Assembly: GCA_018821785.1 (NCBI GenBank)
Contig: JAHJLI010000099.1
Location: forward strand, 1 to 42,411
Direction: 5' to 3'
Length of the DNA stretch: 42,411 bases
Source of the DNA: Pseudomonadota bacterium
GTDB taxonomy: Bacteria; Desulfobacterota; Desulfobulbia; Desulfobulbales; Desulfocapsaceae
The notes under the pieces are model-generated. The model worked only from the letters and a program-made list of their open reading frames with translations. It searched no databases and had not been told where the DNA came from. The position numbers and the translations under genes were made by a program. This document shows, one piece after another, positions 18,565-28,108 of this stretch. The number at the start of each line of letters is the position of its first letter. Positions within the stretch are counted from its first letter, which is position 1.

Positions 18565-19230
18565 TCAACTCTCCTCGAATTTATAGCCAGCGCTGTAAAT
18601 TGAATGGATCAACTCCCGGTCGTGTATTTCATTTATTTTTTTCCTCAGTTTTTTGACATGGCTGTCGATGGTTCTATCACTCACCACCCGCTGATCCTGA
18701 TAAATAAGTTCGATTAACTGATTACGGGAAAATACTCTTCCCGGGTTTCCAGCCAAGAGCGACAGAAGGTGAAACTCTACCACCGTAAGAGTCAGTATTC
18801 GGCCATTGATGTTTGCCTGATATTTTTCAGGATCTAACTGTAGAATACTTTTTATGGGGACTGCCTCCACTACTCGCCTGAGTACTGCCCTCACCCGAGC
18901 AACAACCTCCCGCGGACTGAACGGTTTGCAGATGTAATCATCTGCCCCAAGGTCGAGCCCTGTCAAGCGTGACTGCTCTTCCACCCTGGCCGTAACCATG
19001 ATGATCGGCACTCGGGAAAAACTCCTCAGCTCCCGGCAGATCTCGATCCCATCTTTGCCAGGTAGCATGAGATCAAGAAGAATAAGGTCAGGGTGATTAG
19101 TCTTCACCCACTCCACCACACCATTACCCTCGTGGAGGCAATAGGGTTGAAAACCAGCCAGCAACATATAGTCATGGAGCAGTTGGGCAAGATCTTCAGT
19201 ATCTTCAACAATCAGGATGCTCTTTTTCAT
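18565..19230 (-). CDS. baeR: OmpR-family response regulator (BaeR-like)
   Basis: A 221-residue response regulator: receiver domain with phosphoacceptor Asp53 (LILLDLMLPG), conserved lysine in ADDYICKPFSPREVV and a C-terminal OmpR winged helix (SDRTIDSHVKKLRKKI). The receiver's last helix matches BaeR closely. Only three bases separate it from the kinase gene upstream. BaeR of E. coli activates RND efflux genes, and here an RND operon lies directly divergent, so control of that pump is likely (inference). Confidence 0.85.
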   Translation of the reverse strand: MKKSILIVEDTEDLAQLLHDYMLLAGFQPYCLHEGNGVVEWVKTNHPDLILLDLMLPGKDGIEICRELRSFSRVPIIMVTARVEEQSRLTGLDLGADDYICKPFSPREVVARVRAVLRRVVEAVPIKSILQLDPEKYQANINGRILTLTVVEFHLLSLLAGNPGRVFSRNQLIELIYQDQRVVSDRTIDSHVKKLRKKINEIHDRELIHSIYSAGYKFEES

Positions 19231-19233
19231 AGC

Positions 19234-20670
19234 CTAATTCGAAAGTGGCAGGCAAACCCGGACCCAGAGTCCTCCGAGTGGAGAGGGTTTGGCCTCGATT
19301 GTTCCATTATGCCCTTTGACGATGTTATAGCAGATTGAAAGGCCCAAGCCCGCGCCACCTAGATCCCGACTGCGTGAGGAATCTACCCGGTAGAGCCGAT
19401 CGAAGAGATGGGGGAGATGGTCTCCCGGAACCCCGGGCGCCGTATCCTTGATATTGAAAACCAACTGTTTTCCCTCCTGCTGTACCTGAATCACTATCTT
19501 TCCGCCCTCATGGGTATAACGGATGCTGTTTGCCAAAAGATTGGTAAAAAGCTGTTTTAAGCGCTCATTGTCAGCAAACAAAAAGACATCTGCATCAATA
19601 TCAATTGCTGTTTCCAACTGTTGTTTTTTCCCCTCCAATTCAGACTGCAACATTTCTATTGCCTTCTGCAATGCCCAACAAGGCATGACTTCAGCCCGGT
19701 GATATGACATAGCCCCCACATCAGACAAAGAAAGCTGATACAGATCATCAACCAGCATCCCAAGATGTAAAACCTCATTATGTAAAGACTTGAAGGTCTC
19801 CCCAGTTGGTGGGTACACTCCATCCTGTAGAGCCTCGATTTTGCCTCGAAGGATGGACAACGGCGTTCGCAATTCATGGGAGATATCCGCCACCCACTGG
19901 CTCCTGGCCTGCTTGTTTTTTTCTAAAACTTCAGCGAGATCATTGAAGTCCCGCGACAATTGGCCCAGCTCATCAGCTGATTTCACATCTATCCGAGTCT
20001 GATACTTCCCCGAAGCCAAGTCTCTGGTTGCCATGGCCAATCGCCGAATAGGCCGTGTCAGTCGATACGCAAAGGGCAGGGAAAGTCCCGCAGCAATGAG
20101 AAACCCGGCACCAGCAACCAGAAAAAAAGCAACTTTCTGTTGTTTGACAAAAACAACCTGATGAATATCGGATAGATTTTTCGCCGGATGAACACCAAGA
20201 TATCCAACCACCCGGTTCTGATACCTCAGTTCCATCATCTCAGGATGCATATCACCAGGATCGTAGCCAAAAATAGTCTCTTTATGCTCATCAAGAAAAA
20301 AGACCCTCAGGAGAAAATGTGGTGGAATATCAATTGGCAAAAGCCCTGAGTGGGCAAATTCAGCTTCTATTTTTTCATGACGAATCTTTTCAAGAAAATG
20401 CTCTTTTTGTCTTCCTTCCGGATAGTTGTCAACAATAAGTAGAGCCATTTTTTTATGATCATCGGTAAATGTCCGCCAACTTTTCAACTCTCGGTAGTGA
20501 GACTCCAGATCTGCCGCGATCCTCTTCAGTTGATCCTGTACGACAATATTGACATAGACGAGAAAACCACGATCGAAACTCCACTGCATGACGAGGCTCA
20601 TGTAAATTACGACAACCAGGATGGCAGTGAGAATTGCGCCAAACAGCTTATAGTGAAGCGTTATCTTCAT
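19234..20670 (-). CDS. baeS: Sensor histidine kinase (BaeS-like)
   Basis: A 478-residue membrane kinase: first helix at residues 11-28, a periplasmic sensor of about 140 residues, second helix at 174-198, HAMP domain, HisKA with phosphorylated His265 in DISHELRTPLS and a HATPase domain with N-box (NLLANSIRYTHEG), DTAPG and GLGLSI motifs. It is transcribed with the response regulator and divergently from the efflux operon. Named by partner, architecture and context; the signal is unknown. Confidence 0.85.
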   Translation of the reverse strand: MKITLHYKLFGAILTAILVVVIYMSLVMQWSFDRGFLVYVNIVVQDQLKRIAADLESHYRELKSWRTFTDDHKKMALLIVDNYPEGRQKEHFLEKIRHEKIEAEFAHSGLLPIDIPPHFLLRVFFLDEHKETIFGYDPGDMHPEMMELRYQNRVVGYLGVHPAKNLSDIHQVVFVKQQKVAFFLVAGAGFLIAAGLSLPFAYRLTRPIRRLAMATRDLASGKYQTRIDVKSADELGQLSRDFNDLAEVLEKNKQARSQWVADISHELRTPLSILRGKIEALQDGVYPPTGETFKSLHNEVLHLGMLVDDLYQLSLSDVGAMSYHRAEVMPCWALQKAIEMLQSELEGKKQQLETAIDIDADVFLFADNERLKQLFTNLLANSIRYTHEGGKIVIQVQQEGKQLVFNIKDTAPGVPGDHLPHLFDRLYRVDSSRSRDLGGAGLGLSICYNIVKGHNGTIEAKPSPLGGLWVRVCLPLSN

Positions 20671-20889
20671 AATGAACTCTTTGCCTGAGGTAAGTAAGAC
20701 GGTCTCATTACTCTAAACTTTTTTCTCATGAAAAGAACGGAGCAATATAAATTTGCACAATCTTTTCACATTCCTGACATCATTGATCCACATTCATCCT
20801 GTACAGTAAGTCATTCATTCCTTGAGACTCCCTGTAACGGGCAGAGAAAACAAAGAATATACCCATAAATAGCTGTGTCGGAGAAACTC

Positions 20890-22317
20890 ATGACTGGATC
20901 GACATTATCGCTGACTGTTTCCTGGCCACTCTTTTTCCTTGTCCTCTCCGCCTGCACTCCAGCGATCCAGAATCATGTCGACAATGTTCCGGTTTCGCTC
21001 CCGACTTCCTTTTCACAGCCAGGCGGCCAAGAGGCAGGAAAGCCATGGTGGCAGCTCATTGGTGACCCCAATCTGCAGCTCTTAATAGACCAGGCTCTGG
21101 CCAAAAATCAGAATCTCCTAGCTGTAGGCGAACGACTCAAACAGGCTGAGGCTCTTGCCCGTAAGGCTGGTGCGGACCTTGCGCCAACTCTTGAGGCTAA
21201 AAGCCTAATCGGCAGCACCAGAACCAGAAATGATGGTGCAACCGACAACAGTAACAACCTGACGATAGGCGTGAGGGCCGCCTACGAAATCGACCTCTGG
21301 GGCAGAATGAAGGCACTACAGGACGCTGATCTTTTCAATGCCCATGCGAGCAGAGAGGATCTCCAGAGCGCTGCTCTCTCCCTTGCCGCCCAATTAGCCA
21401 ACATCTGGTATCGACTTGCCGCGAGCCACAGTCAAACAGAGCTCCTCCACAAGCAACAGGAAGTAAATCGGATGGGTCTGGATCTGATCCAGCTTCGCTT
21501 TAATGCCGGACAAACCGGCATTGCCGATGTCCTCCAGCAAAAGCAGCTGATCGAGGAAAAGACCGGTGAGCTGGCGCAGCAAAGATCCACGGCAAAGATA
21601 CTGGAGTACCAGCTGGCAATACTCACCGGGGTTGCCCCAGGGATGCTTGAGATGCCAGGTCCTCCTCGCCTCATCAAACTCCCCCCTCTACCGGCAACTG
21701 GTGTCCCTTTGGACCTTCTGACCCATCGGCCGGACGTTCACAGTCGCTATCTTGCCCTTCAGGCCGCCGACAGAAGGGTGGCTGCGGCGATTGCCGACCG
21801 ATACCCACAATTAAGTATTTCTGCTGACTTGAACACATCCGCCTCAAAGGTTCGTGACCTCTTTGATAACTGGTTTGCCTCAATTGCCGCCAATATTATC
21901 GCCCCCCTCATTGATGGCGGAACTCGGCAGGCCGAACTTGACCGGACTTCGGCATTAGCACAAGAAAAGCTGTACTCCTATGGTGAAGCTCTGTTCACAG
22001 CAGTGGAAGAGGTTGAGGCCGCACTGGTTCAGGAAAAAGAACAGCAATCACTCATAAACAGTCTGGATCTGCAGCTTGATCTCGCAACCAGAACCCTACA
22101 AACTGTGAGAGACCGTTACAAGCAGGGGACCGAGGACTATCAACGAGTCCTGCAGGCAATTCTCTCTCAGCAGGGCCTGCAGCGTAGTCTGGTCAGTGAA
22201 CACCAGCAACTGATAAGTTACAGAATTGATCTTTACCGGGCACTCGGCGGACAAAATCCCGTTGAAGGTATTGGTATTGGGCAATCGCAACAACCGATTA
22301 TCTCTTCGACAAATTGA
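20890..22317 (+). CDS. RND efflux outer-membrane factor lipoprotein (NodT/TolC family)
   Basis: A 475-residue TolC-like channel. It has a lipoprotein signal with lipobox LSAC (Cys22) and the two OEP repeats of long coiled helices; conserved segments include PWWQLIGDPNLQLLIDQAL, YEIDLWGRM and ADRYPQLSISADL. I chose ATG 20890, with CGGAGAAACTC before it, over an in-frame GTG at 20875. It is first in a three-gene pump operon and its stop overlaps the adaptor's start (TGATG). Confidence 0.9.
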   Translation: MTGSTLSLTVSWPLFFLVLSACTPAIQNHVDNVPVSLPTSFSQPGGQEAGKPWWQLIGDPNLQLLIDQALAKNQNLLAVGERLKQAEALARKAGADLAPTLEAKSLIGSTRTRNDGATDNSNNLTIGVRAAYEIDLWGRMKALQDADLFNAHASREDLQSAALSLAAQLANIWYRLAASHSQTELLHKQQEVNRMGLDLIQLRFNAGQTGIADVLQQKQLIEEKTGELAQQRSTAKILEYQLAILTGVAPGMLEMPGPPRLIKLPPLPATGVPLDLLTHRPDVHSRYLALQAADRRVAAAIADRYPQLSISADLNTSASKVRDLFDNWFASIAANIIAPLIDGGTRQAELDRTSALAQEKLYSYGEALFTAVEEVEAALVQEKEQQSLINSLDLQLDLATRTLQTVRDRYKQGTEDYQRVLQAILSQQGLQRSLVSEHQQLISYRIDLYRALGGQNPVEGIGIGQSQQPIISSTN

Positions 22318-23633
22318 TGGTCCATCATATGAACATGATACAAAATGAGCACAAAACGGATGGTATAATTCGGCAATCGTCACCCCGGAGTACGCATTTC
22401 ATACTCCATATTCTGATGCCCATCTTCACTCTCGCCTGCGGTATTGCCATTACATTTTATCTGCTCAACTCGAGGCCCATCGCTACACCGACAAAAGTAT
22501 TGCAGGCTGCCACCCTGGTCGAAGTAGAGCACGTACGTTTTACGCCGCAGCAAACTCTGCTCAGTGCCATGGGAGAAATCATCTCCGCCCGGGAGGTGGA
22601 GATCAAGGCCCGGGTAGGCGGAGAAATAACCTCAATCAGCGATGACTTCGTACCTGGTGGCTATTTTCCAGCAGGCCAGAAGATGCTTGCCATTGACCGC
22701 TCTGATTATCAACTCGTTGCCCGCCAACTTCAGACGGAGGTGACCAGGGCAAAAAGTGACCTGGCCATGGAGATGGGGAACCAACGCATCGCCGCAAGGG
22801 AGTTCAAGTTCCTTGGCGAAGCTGTCAGTGAAGAAGAGAAGAGCCTGATCCTTCGCACCCCTCAACTGGAAAAACTCCGGGCAACCCTTGATTATTCGCA
22901 GGCAAGACTGGAACAAGCTCTGCTCAATGTACAGCGCACCGATATTAATGCCCCCTTCAATGGGGTTATCGAGGCACGGATGGTCGACGTGGGTGCCAAA
23001 ATTAACGAGTCGACAGTACTTGCCCAGTTTGTTGGTACCGACATCTTCTGGTTGAGACTGACAATACCCATCGAACAACTGGATTGGCTGGAGGTTCCTG
23101 GCAAAAACACCACAACAGGTTCAAGGGTGAATATTTCTTCCCAAGGAAACCGAGCTTCCGGGCCAACCCGGTCCGGAGAAATTGTCGGATTGATTGCCTC
23201 TCTTGAAAAACAGGGCCGGATGGCGCAACTACTGGTTGCCATCGACGATCCCCTCTCGCGTAAAGAAGAGAACCGGGACAAACCCCGACTGCTGCTTGGT
23301 TCCTACGTCCAGGCCGAAGTTGAAGGCATCTTGATAGAATCCGGAATTCGAGTTGCTCGCACAAACATCCATGATGGCAATACAGTCTGGCTGATGGATG
23401 ACGACGGTATGCTCGATATTCGCAAAGTAAATATCGCTTTTCGTGGACGGGATTATGTGATTGTCGAAAGTGGTCTAAATAACGGAGAACGGCTTGTCAC
23501 CTCTGCGCTTTCTGCTCCGGCAGAAGGTATTCCGTTACGCCTGCAAGGGGATGCTGGAAATGCGCAACAGCCTCAGTCAATCGGTGATTCTGAGACAGAG
23601 GAAGACAGCAGGAGGGGGAAGCGTGCTTCATAA
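22317..23633 (+). CDS. RND efflux periplasmic adaptor (membrane fusion protein)
   Basis: A 438-residue adaptor with an N-terminal membrane anchor (HILMPIFTLACGIAITFYLL), the lipoyl half-motif EIKARVGGEITSI, an alpha-hairpin, the second half-motif INAPFNGVIEARMVDVGAKI and beta-barrel and membrane-proximal domains. It links the inner-membrane pump to the outer channel. Coupled to the genes on both sides by overlaps (TGATG upstream, 11 bases downstream). Confidence 0.9.
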   Translation: MVHHMNMIQNEHKTDGIIRQSSPRSTHFILHILMPIFTLACGIAITFYLLNSRPIATPTKVLQAATLVEVEHVRFTPQQTLLSAMGEIISAREVEIKARVGGEITSISDDFVPGGYFPAGQKMLAIDRSDYQLVARQLQTEVTRAKSDLAMEMGNQRIAAREFKFLGEAVSEEEKSLILRTPQLEKLRATLDYSQARLEQALLNVQRTDINAPFNGVIEARMVDVGAKINESTVLAQFVGTDIFWLRLTIPIEQLDWLEVPGKNTTTGSRVNISSQGNRASGPTRSGEIVGLIASLEKQGRMAQLLVAIDDPLSRKEENRDKPRLLLGSYVQAEVEGILIESGIRVARTNIHDGNTVWLMDDDGMLDIRKVNIAFRGRDYVIVESGLNNGERLVTSALSAPAEGIPLRLQGDAGNAQQPQSIGDSETEEDSRRGKRAS

Positions 23634-26600
23634 GGATTCATCAAAAGAACGCGGCATCCTCGCCTGGATGGTGGGTAACCGGGTCACGCCGAACCTGCTT
23701 ATGCTTTTTCTGGTTCTGGGTGGCATTTTTATGTCGACCAAAATCAAACAGGAGGTCTTTCCTGAATTTGCCCTCGACCAGGTTTCTATAAAAGTTGCAT
23801 ATCCAGGCTCAAGCCCCGAGGAGGTCGAACAGGGTATTGTCCTTGCCATAGAAGATGCCATTGAAGGACTTGAAGGAATCAAGAAAATTACCTCCACCGC
23901 CGCAGAAGGCAGTGCCAGCGTAATTGCCGAACTTCAGGAAGGTGCCGATGCCCAAAAGCTGCTCCAGGAAATCAAGCAGGAGGTCGACCGCATCGCAACT
24001 TTTCCAGGCGATGCGGAAAATCCTGTAATATCGAGCGATTCCCACAAGCATCAGGTGCTGCGGTTGAATATCTACGGAGATGCTGCCGAGCGATCTCTAC
24101 GGGAAGTGGTGGAGCAGGTCAAGGATCGGTTACTCCAGTCACCAGGTATCACACAGGTTGAAGTCAGCGGGGGCCGCAACTTTGAGGTTAAAGTGCACAT
24201 TCCTCCGGAAAAGCTGCGCATGTACGGCCTGACCCTTTCTCAGGTCGCCACGCTCATTCGTCAGTCGGCGACAGAAATTCCCGGCGGAAAACTTGACACC
24301 GCGTCCGGCGAGATCCTGCTGCGCATCGACAACCGCCGTGATTGGGCAAGTGAATTCGGCCGCATTCCAATAATTACCACCTCCGGCGGCACTACCGTCT
24401 TTCTCGAAGATATTGCCACGGTCAGTGAAGGTTTTGAAGACTCCACTAGGCTCGCGACCTATGAACAACATCGTTCCATGATGCTTCTGGTCTATCGCGT
24501 CGGAAACCAGACACCCATCGGTGTCTCGGAGGCGACCAAAGAGGCAATGGTGAAAATTGGGACGAGCCTGCCACCATCGATGAACTGGAAAATTACCAGC
24601 GACAGCTCAGATGTCTATAAGCAGCGGCTTGAACTTCTCCTGAAAAACGCCTTTATCGGACTGGTACTGGTGTTGCTTCTGCTCGGTCTTTTTCTTGAAA
24701 TGAAGCTGGCGTTCTGGGTTACCATGGGTATCCCAATTTCTTTCCTGGGGGGTTTGCTCTTTCTTCCCCTGTTCGATGTTTCCATCAATATGATTTCGCT
24801 GTTCGCCTTTATTATCGCGCTCGGCATTGTCGTCGACGACGCCATCATAGCAGGAGAGAACATTTACGAATATCGGCAGCGGGGAATGAGTCCCGTTCAG
24901 GCAGCCATCGAAGGGGCGAAAGATGTGGCGATCCCTATCGCCTTCAGCATTCTTACCAATATTGTCGCCTTTCTGCCCCTGATGTTTGTGCCGGGAACCA
25001 TGGGTAAGGTGTGGCAGGTAGTTCCCGCCGTGGTTATCACCGTCTTCATAATCTCCTGGGTGGAATCACTGCTTATTTTACCGACCCATCTGGCCCACAG
25101 CAGCCAGGGTACAGGCAATCCGCTGCGCCGCTGGCTGAGTCGCCGCCAGCAGGCATTCGGAAGGAAGTTCAATTGGTTTATAGAGCATATCTATGGTGCT
25201 TGGCTTGACCGTATTCTTCACCTCAAATTCTTTACCGTGGCACTGCTTGCAGCTGGTCTTCTGGTTACCTTCGGCTATGTTTTCAGTGGAAGAATCGGCA
25301 TCATACTCATGCCACGGGTCGAATCCGACCATGCAGTGGCGACCGCCACCCTGCCCTACGGCAGCGCCCAATCTCAGACAATCCGCGTTCGCGACCAGAT
25401 AGTCGGGGCCATTGAACGAGTACGTGAACAGCATGGCGGAGACCAACTGATTGAAGGAGTTTCTGCCGTGATCAACGAAAATGTCGTTGAGATAAATGCC
25501 TACCTGACCCCTCCCGATATCAGGCCACTCAGCACCAAAGAGGTAGTGCATCTGTGGCGCAAGGAAAGCGGCCCTATCGTTGGCCTGCAATCCTCGCTCT
25601 TTGCATCAGACCACGGAGGCCCGGGGAGCGGTGCGGCGCTGACGATTGAACTGAGCCACCGTGATATCGCGATTCTTGATAAAGCCAGCAGCATGCTGGC
25701 GGAGGAACTCGGCAACTTCCCCAATATAAAAGATATTGATGACGGATATGCACCAGGGAAACCACAATATAGCTTTGCCGTAAACGAGCGAGGCTACAGC
25801 CTCGGTCTTACCGCGACGCTTGTTGGCCAACAGGTGCGGGACGCCTTCCAGGGTGCTATTGCCCTCCGCCAACAGCGCGGCGCAAACGAGGTGACAGTAC
25901 GGGTCAGATTGCCCGATGAATCGCGTTTCAGCGAGTTCGATATCGAAACAATGCTGGTCAGGGCCCCATCCGGAACCTTTATCCCTCTCGCGGATATTGC
26001 TCGCGTAGAGCGCGGCCGAGCCTATACCAATATAACCAGAAGGGATGGCCGCAGAACGGTGATGGTAACCGCCGATGTCGATCCGATCGGCGAATCGACA
26101 AAGATCCTGGCAACACTTGAGGCCACAGTTTTACCCCAATTGGTCAGTACCTTTCCCGGCCTCACTTACGGCTATGAGGGCAGAGAGTCTGAAAGAAAAG
26201 AGAGCATGAAAAGCCTGATGCAAGGTTTTATCTTTTCCCTTATTGCCATTTATTTCCTGCTGGCCATTCCCTTCCGCAGCTACATCCAGCCAATCATTGT
26301 CATGATCGCCATTCCCTTCGGCATCGTAGGCGCTGTACTCGGTCACCTGTTGATGGGGTACAACCTCAGCCTGATGAGCATGATGGGCATCGTCGCTCTC
26401 TCCGGCATTGTGGTCAACGACTCTCTAATTCTGGTCGACTACGCCAACAAACAACGGATGAAAGGCCTGACCCCGCGATCATCCATCAGGGCTGCGGCCA
26501 TACGTCGATTCCGGCCGGTGCTGTTGACCACCCTGACGACTTTTGGCGGTCTAGCACCAATGATTTTCGAAACGTCCAGACAGGCCCGGTTCATGATCCC

Positions 26601-26790
26601 AATGGCCCTTTCATTGGGCTTTGGTATTGTCTTTGCTACAGTTATTACTTTGGTATTAGTCCCCTGTCTTTATTTGATTATTGAGAACAAAAGAGCGTCA
26701 ATGCTGCAAGATGTTGAAGATGCTGCAGCAAAGCGGCAACTTGGCCAGGATCCAGTGGCAATTGCATCCAGTACCAGGGTTGGATTCTGA
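23623..26790 (+). CDS. RND efflux pump inner-membrane permease
   Basis: A 1055-residue proton-driven pump of the HAE1/AcrB superfamily with 12 helices and two large periplasmic loops. In helix 4 the proton-relay aspartates are visible (ALGIVVDDAIIAGENI). The start is taken as GTG 23623: GGAGGGGG lies just before it, and the protein then begins near the first helix as in relatives. The frame runs open 129 bases further upstream inside the adaptor gene but this is not similar to the family. Substrates are unknown; the divergent BaeSR-like system suggests envelope stress or drug response. Confidence 0.93.
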   Translation: MLHKDSSKERGILAWMVGNRVTPNLLMLFLVLGGIFMSTKIKQEVFPEFALDQVSIKVAYPGSSPEEVEQGIVLAIEDAIEGLEGIKKITSTAAEGSASVIAELQEGADAQKLLQEIKQEVDRIATFPGDAENPVISSDSHKHQVLRLNIYGDAAERSLREVVEQVKDRLLQSPGITQVEVSGGRNFEVKVHIPPEKLRMYGLTLSQVATLIRQSATEIPGGKLDTASGEILLRIDNRRDWASEFGRIPIITTSGGTTVFLEDIATVSEGFEDSTRLATYEQHRSMMLLVYRVGNQTPIGVSEATKEAMVKIGTSLPPSMNWKITSDSSDVYKQRLELLLKNAFIGLVLVLLLLGLFLEMKLAFWVTMGIPISFLGGLLFLPLFDVSINMISLFAFIIALGIVVDDAIIAGENIYEYRQRGMSPVQAAIEGAKDVAIPIAFSILTNIVAFLPLMFVPGTMGKVWQVVPAVVITVFIISWVESLLILPTHLAHSSQGTGNPLRRWLSRRQQAFGRKFNWFIEHIYGAWLDRILHLKFFTVALLAAGLLVTFGYVFSGRIGIILMPRVESDHAVATATLPYGSAQSQTIRVRDQIVGAIERVREQHGGDQLIEGVSAVINENVVEINAYLTPPDIRPLSTKEVVHLWRKESGPIVGLQSSLFASDHGGPGSGAALTIELSHRDIAILDKASSMLAEELGNFPNIKDIDDGYAPGKPQYSFAVNERGYSLGLTATLVGQQVRDAFQGAIALRQQRGANEVTVRVRLPDESRFSEFDIETMLVRAPSGTFIPLADIARVERGRAYTNITRRDGRRTVMVTADVDPIGESTKILATLEATVLPQLVSTFPGLTYGYEGRESERKESMKSLMQGFIFSLIAIYFLLAIPFRSYIQPIIVMIAIPFGIVGAVLGHLLMGYNLSLMSMMGIVALSGIVVNDSLILVDYANKQRMKGLTPRSSIRAAAIRRFRPVLLTTLTTFGGLAPMIFETSRQARFMIPMALSLGFGIVFATVITLVLVPCLYLIIENKRASMLQDVEDAAAKRQLGQDPVAIASSTRVGF

Positions 26791-26889
26791 GGTAATCGTC
26801 TTGAGGCAAGACAAGGGTGACGTAGACTGAAAAGGCAAAAGCAGAGGGGTGCCATCAGTCTGATTGAATATAATTTAAAGGAAAAAACC

Positions 26890-27549
26890 ATGAACGATAA
26901 AAATCAAATAATTGTATGGGACCTGTTGGTGCGAGTTTTTCACTGGTCATTAGTACTGCTTATCTTTTTGGCGTATGTAACGGGCGAGAGCAAAGGGACT
27001 CTGCATAAAAATATTGGTCTTGCTGTTTTGGCCATTGTGGTTGTCCGGATAATTTGGGGATTTTGTGGTTCCAAATATGCCCGTTTCAGTGATTTCATCT
27101 GTTCTCCGGTAAAGGCCCTTGTCTACCTGAGAGAACTTGCCACCGGCAAACCGACTCACTATACCGGTCATAATCCCGCAGCAGCCTGGATGATTTTATT
27201 TCTTCTTTTAGGCAGCATCGTCATCTGTCTGAGTGGCTATGTTGCGCATACGAACAAAAAAGCCAACCATTCTTCAGGCATAGATGCTACCTATTCAATT
27301 GTTGCCACAGCCTATGCCGACCAGGAAAAACATGACAAGCATAACGGCAAACACAAAAGGCGGGCAAGACATGCAGAAGAAGAAAAGGAGGAGGATGAAG
27401 GCGACAGCGTATGGAGCGACATCCATGAAATATCAGCTCAATTGATGCTGATATTGATTTGTTTCCATATCCTTGGAGTCGCTGCCTCAAGCAAAATGCA
27501 TAACGAGAATCTTATGAAATCGATGTTAACAGGAAAAAAAGATCTGTAA
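26890..27549 (+). CDS. Cytochrome b561-type membrane protein
   Basis: A 219-residue four-helix b-type cytochrome. Haem-ligand candidates are His18 (RVFHWS), His39 (LHKNIG) and the histidines of DIHE and CFHILG in the last helix, the pattern of the prokaryotic cytochrome b561 / hydrogenase-type b family. Between helices 3 and 4 there is an unusual loop of about 50 residues very rich in His, Lys, Arg and Glu (residues 145-170). It would pass electrons between the quinone pool and a partner; the partner is not identified. Ribosome site AAAGGAAAAAACC. Confidence 0.83.
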   Translation: MNDKNQIIVWDLLVRVFHWSLVLLIFLAYVTGESKGTLHKNIGLAVLAIVVVRIIWGFCGSKYARFSDFICSPVKALVYLRELATGKPTHYTGHNPAAAWMILFLLLGSIVICLSGYVAHTNKKANHSSGIDATYSIVATAYADQEKHDKHNGKHKRRARHAEEEKEEDEGDSVWSDIHEISAQLMLILICFHILGVAASSKMHNENLMKSMLTGKKDL

Positions 27550-27601
27550 AAAATACAGATCCATCAATATTATTTTTCATACAACACGAAAGGAGAAATG
27601 C

Positions 27602-27961
27602 GTGAGCCAATCAGAACTGCAAAGAACACTCAGTAATTTCAAGAACAACGATCAACTTAAGCGAAAACTGAAACTCTTCCTTGGTATTGGCTGCCTCGGT
27701 GTCTTTTTGGTAGGCGGCCTGATCATATGGGCAGGCGTTACAGCCGTTACGCATGTTGTGGGCCTCGGGAGCAATGTAAACGTTCAGGAGCAAGTAAAGA
27801 ATCTCAAAGGAAACATTCCAAAAATTCCGGCCATTGCCAAGGTCGGTTGCTGGGAAAGGGTGCAGAGTTTAATGAATATTCAGGTTTGGCTTGAGACTCC
27901 TCTTGGTGAAAATATCACGAGCCTCAAGGATGCATGTTTAGGACCGGAAATCAAAAAATAA
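27602..27961 (+). CDS. Small membrane-anchored protein of unknown function
   Basis: A 119-residue protein with one membrane helix (about residues 24-48, IGCLGVFLVGGLIIWAGV) and a C-terminal soluble domain of about 70 residues with two cysteines (VGCWE and DACLG). It starts at GTG 27602 with AAAGGAG in front; the ATG four bases upstream is in another frame and closes after 12 codons. It lies 52 bases after the cytochrome gene on the same strand and is probably co-transcribed with it. No family recognised. Confidence 0.65.
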   Translation: MSQSELQRTLSNFKNNDQLKRKLKLFLGIGCLGVFLVGGLIIWAGVTAVTHVVGLGSNVNVQEQVKNLKGNIPKIPAIAKVGCWERVQSLMNIQVWLETPLGENITSLKDACLGPEIKK

Positions 27962-28108
27962 CCTGAGCCTGCTGCTTGAAAACATGTGGGTATCAGTTGT
28001 TAAACTATGTTGCAAGCAATATTATGGCCGTATTAGCACACGCCACTTCCTCCAGAGCGTGGCCTTTGCCTGAGATGCAGTTTTAATTTTTGTCAAAATA
28101 ACAATCCT

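Noticed and set aside
23494..23622. Longer N-terminus for the RND pump
   Set aside because: It overlaps 140 bases of the adaptor gene, and a ribosome site with GTG at 23623 gives the usual start.
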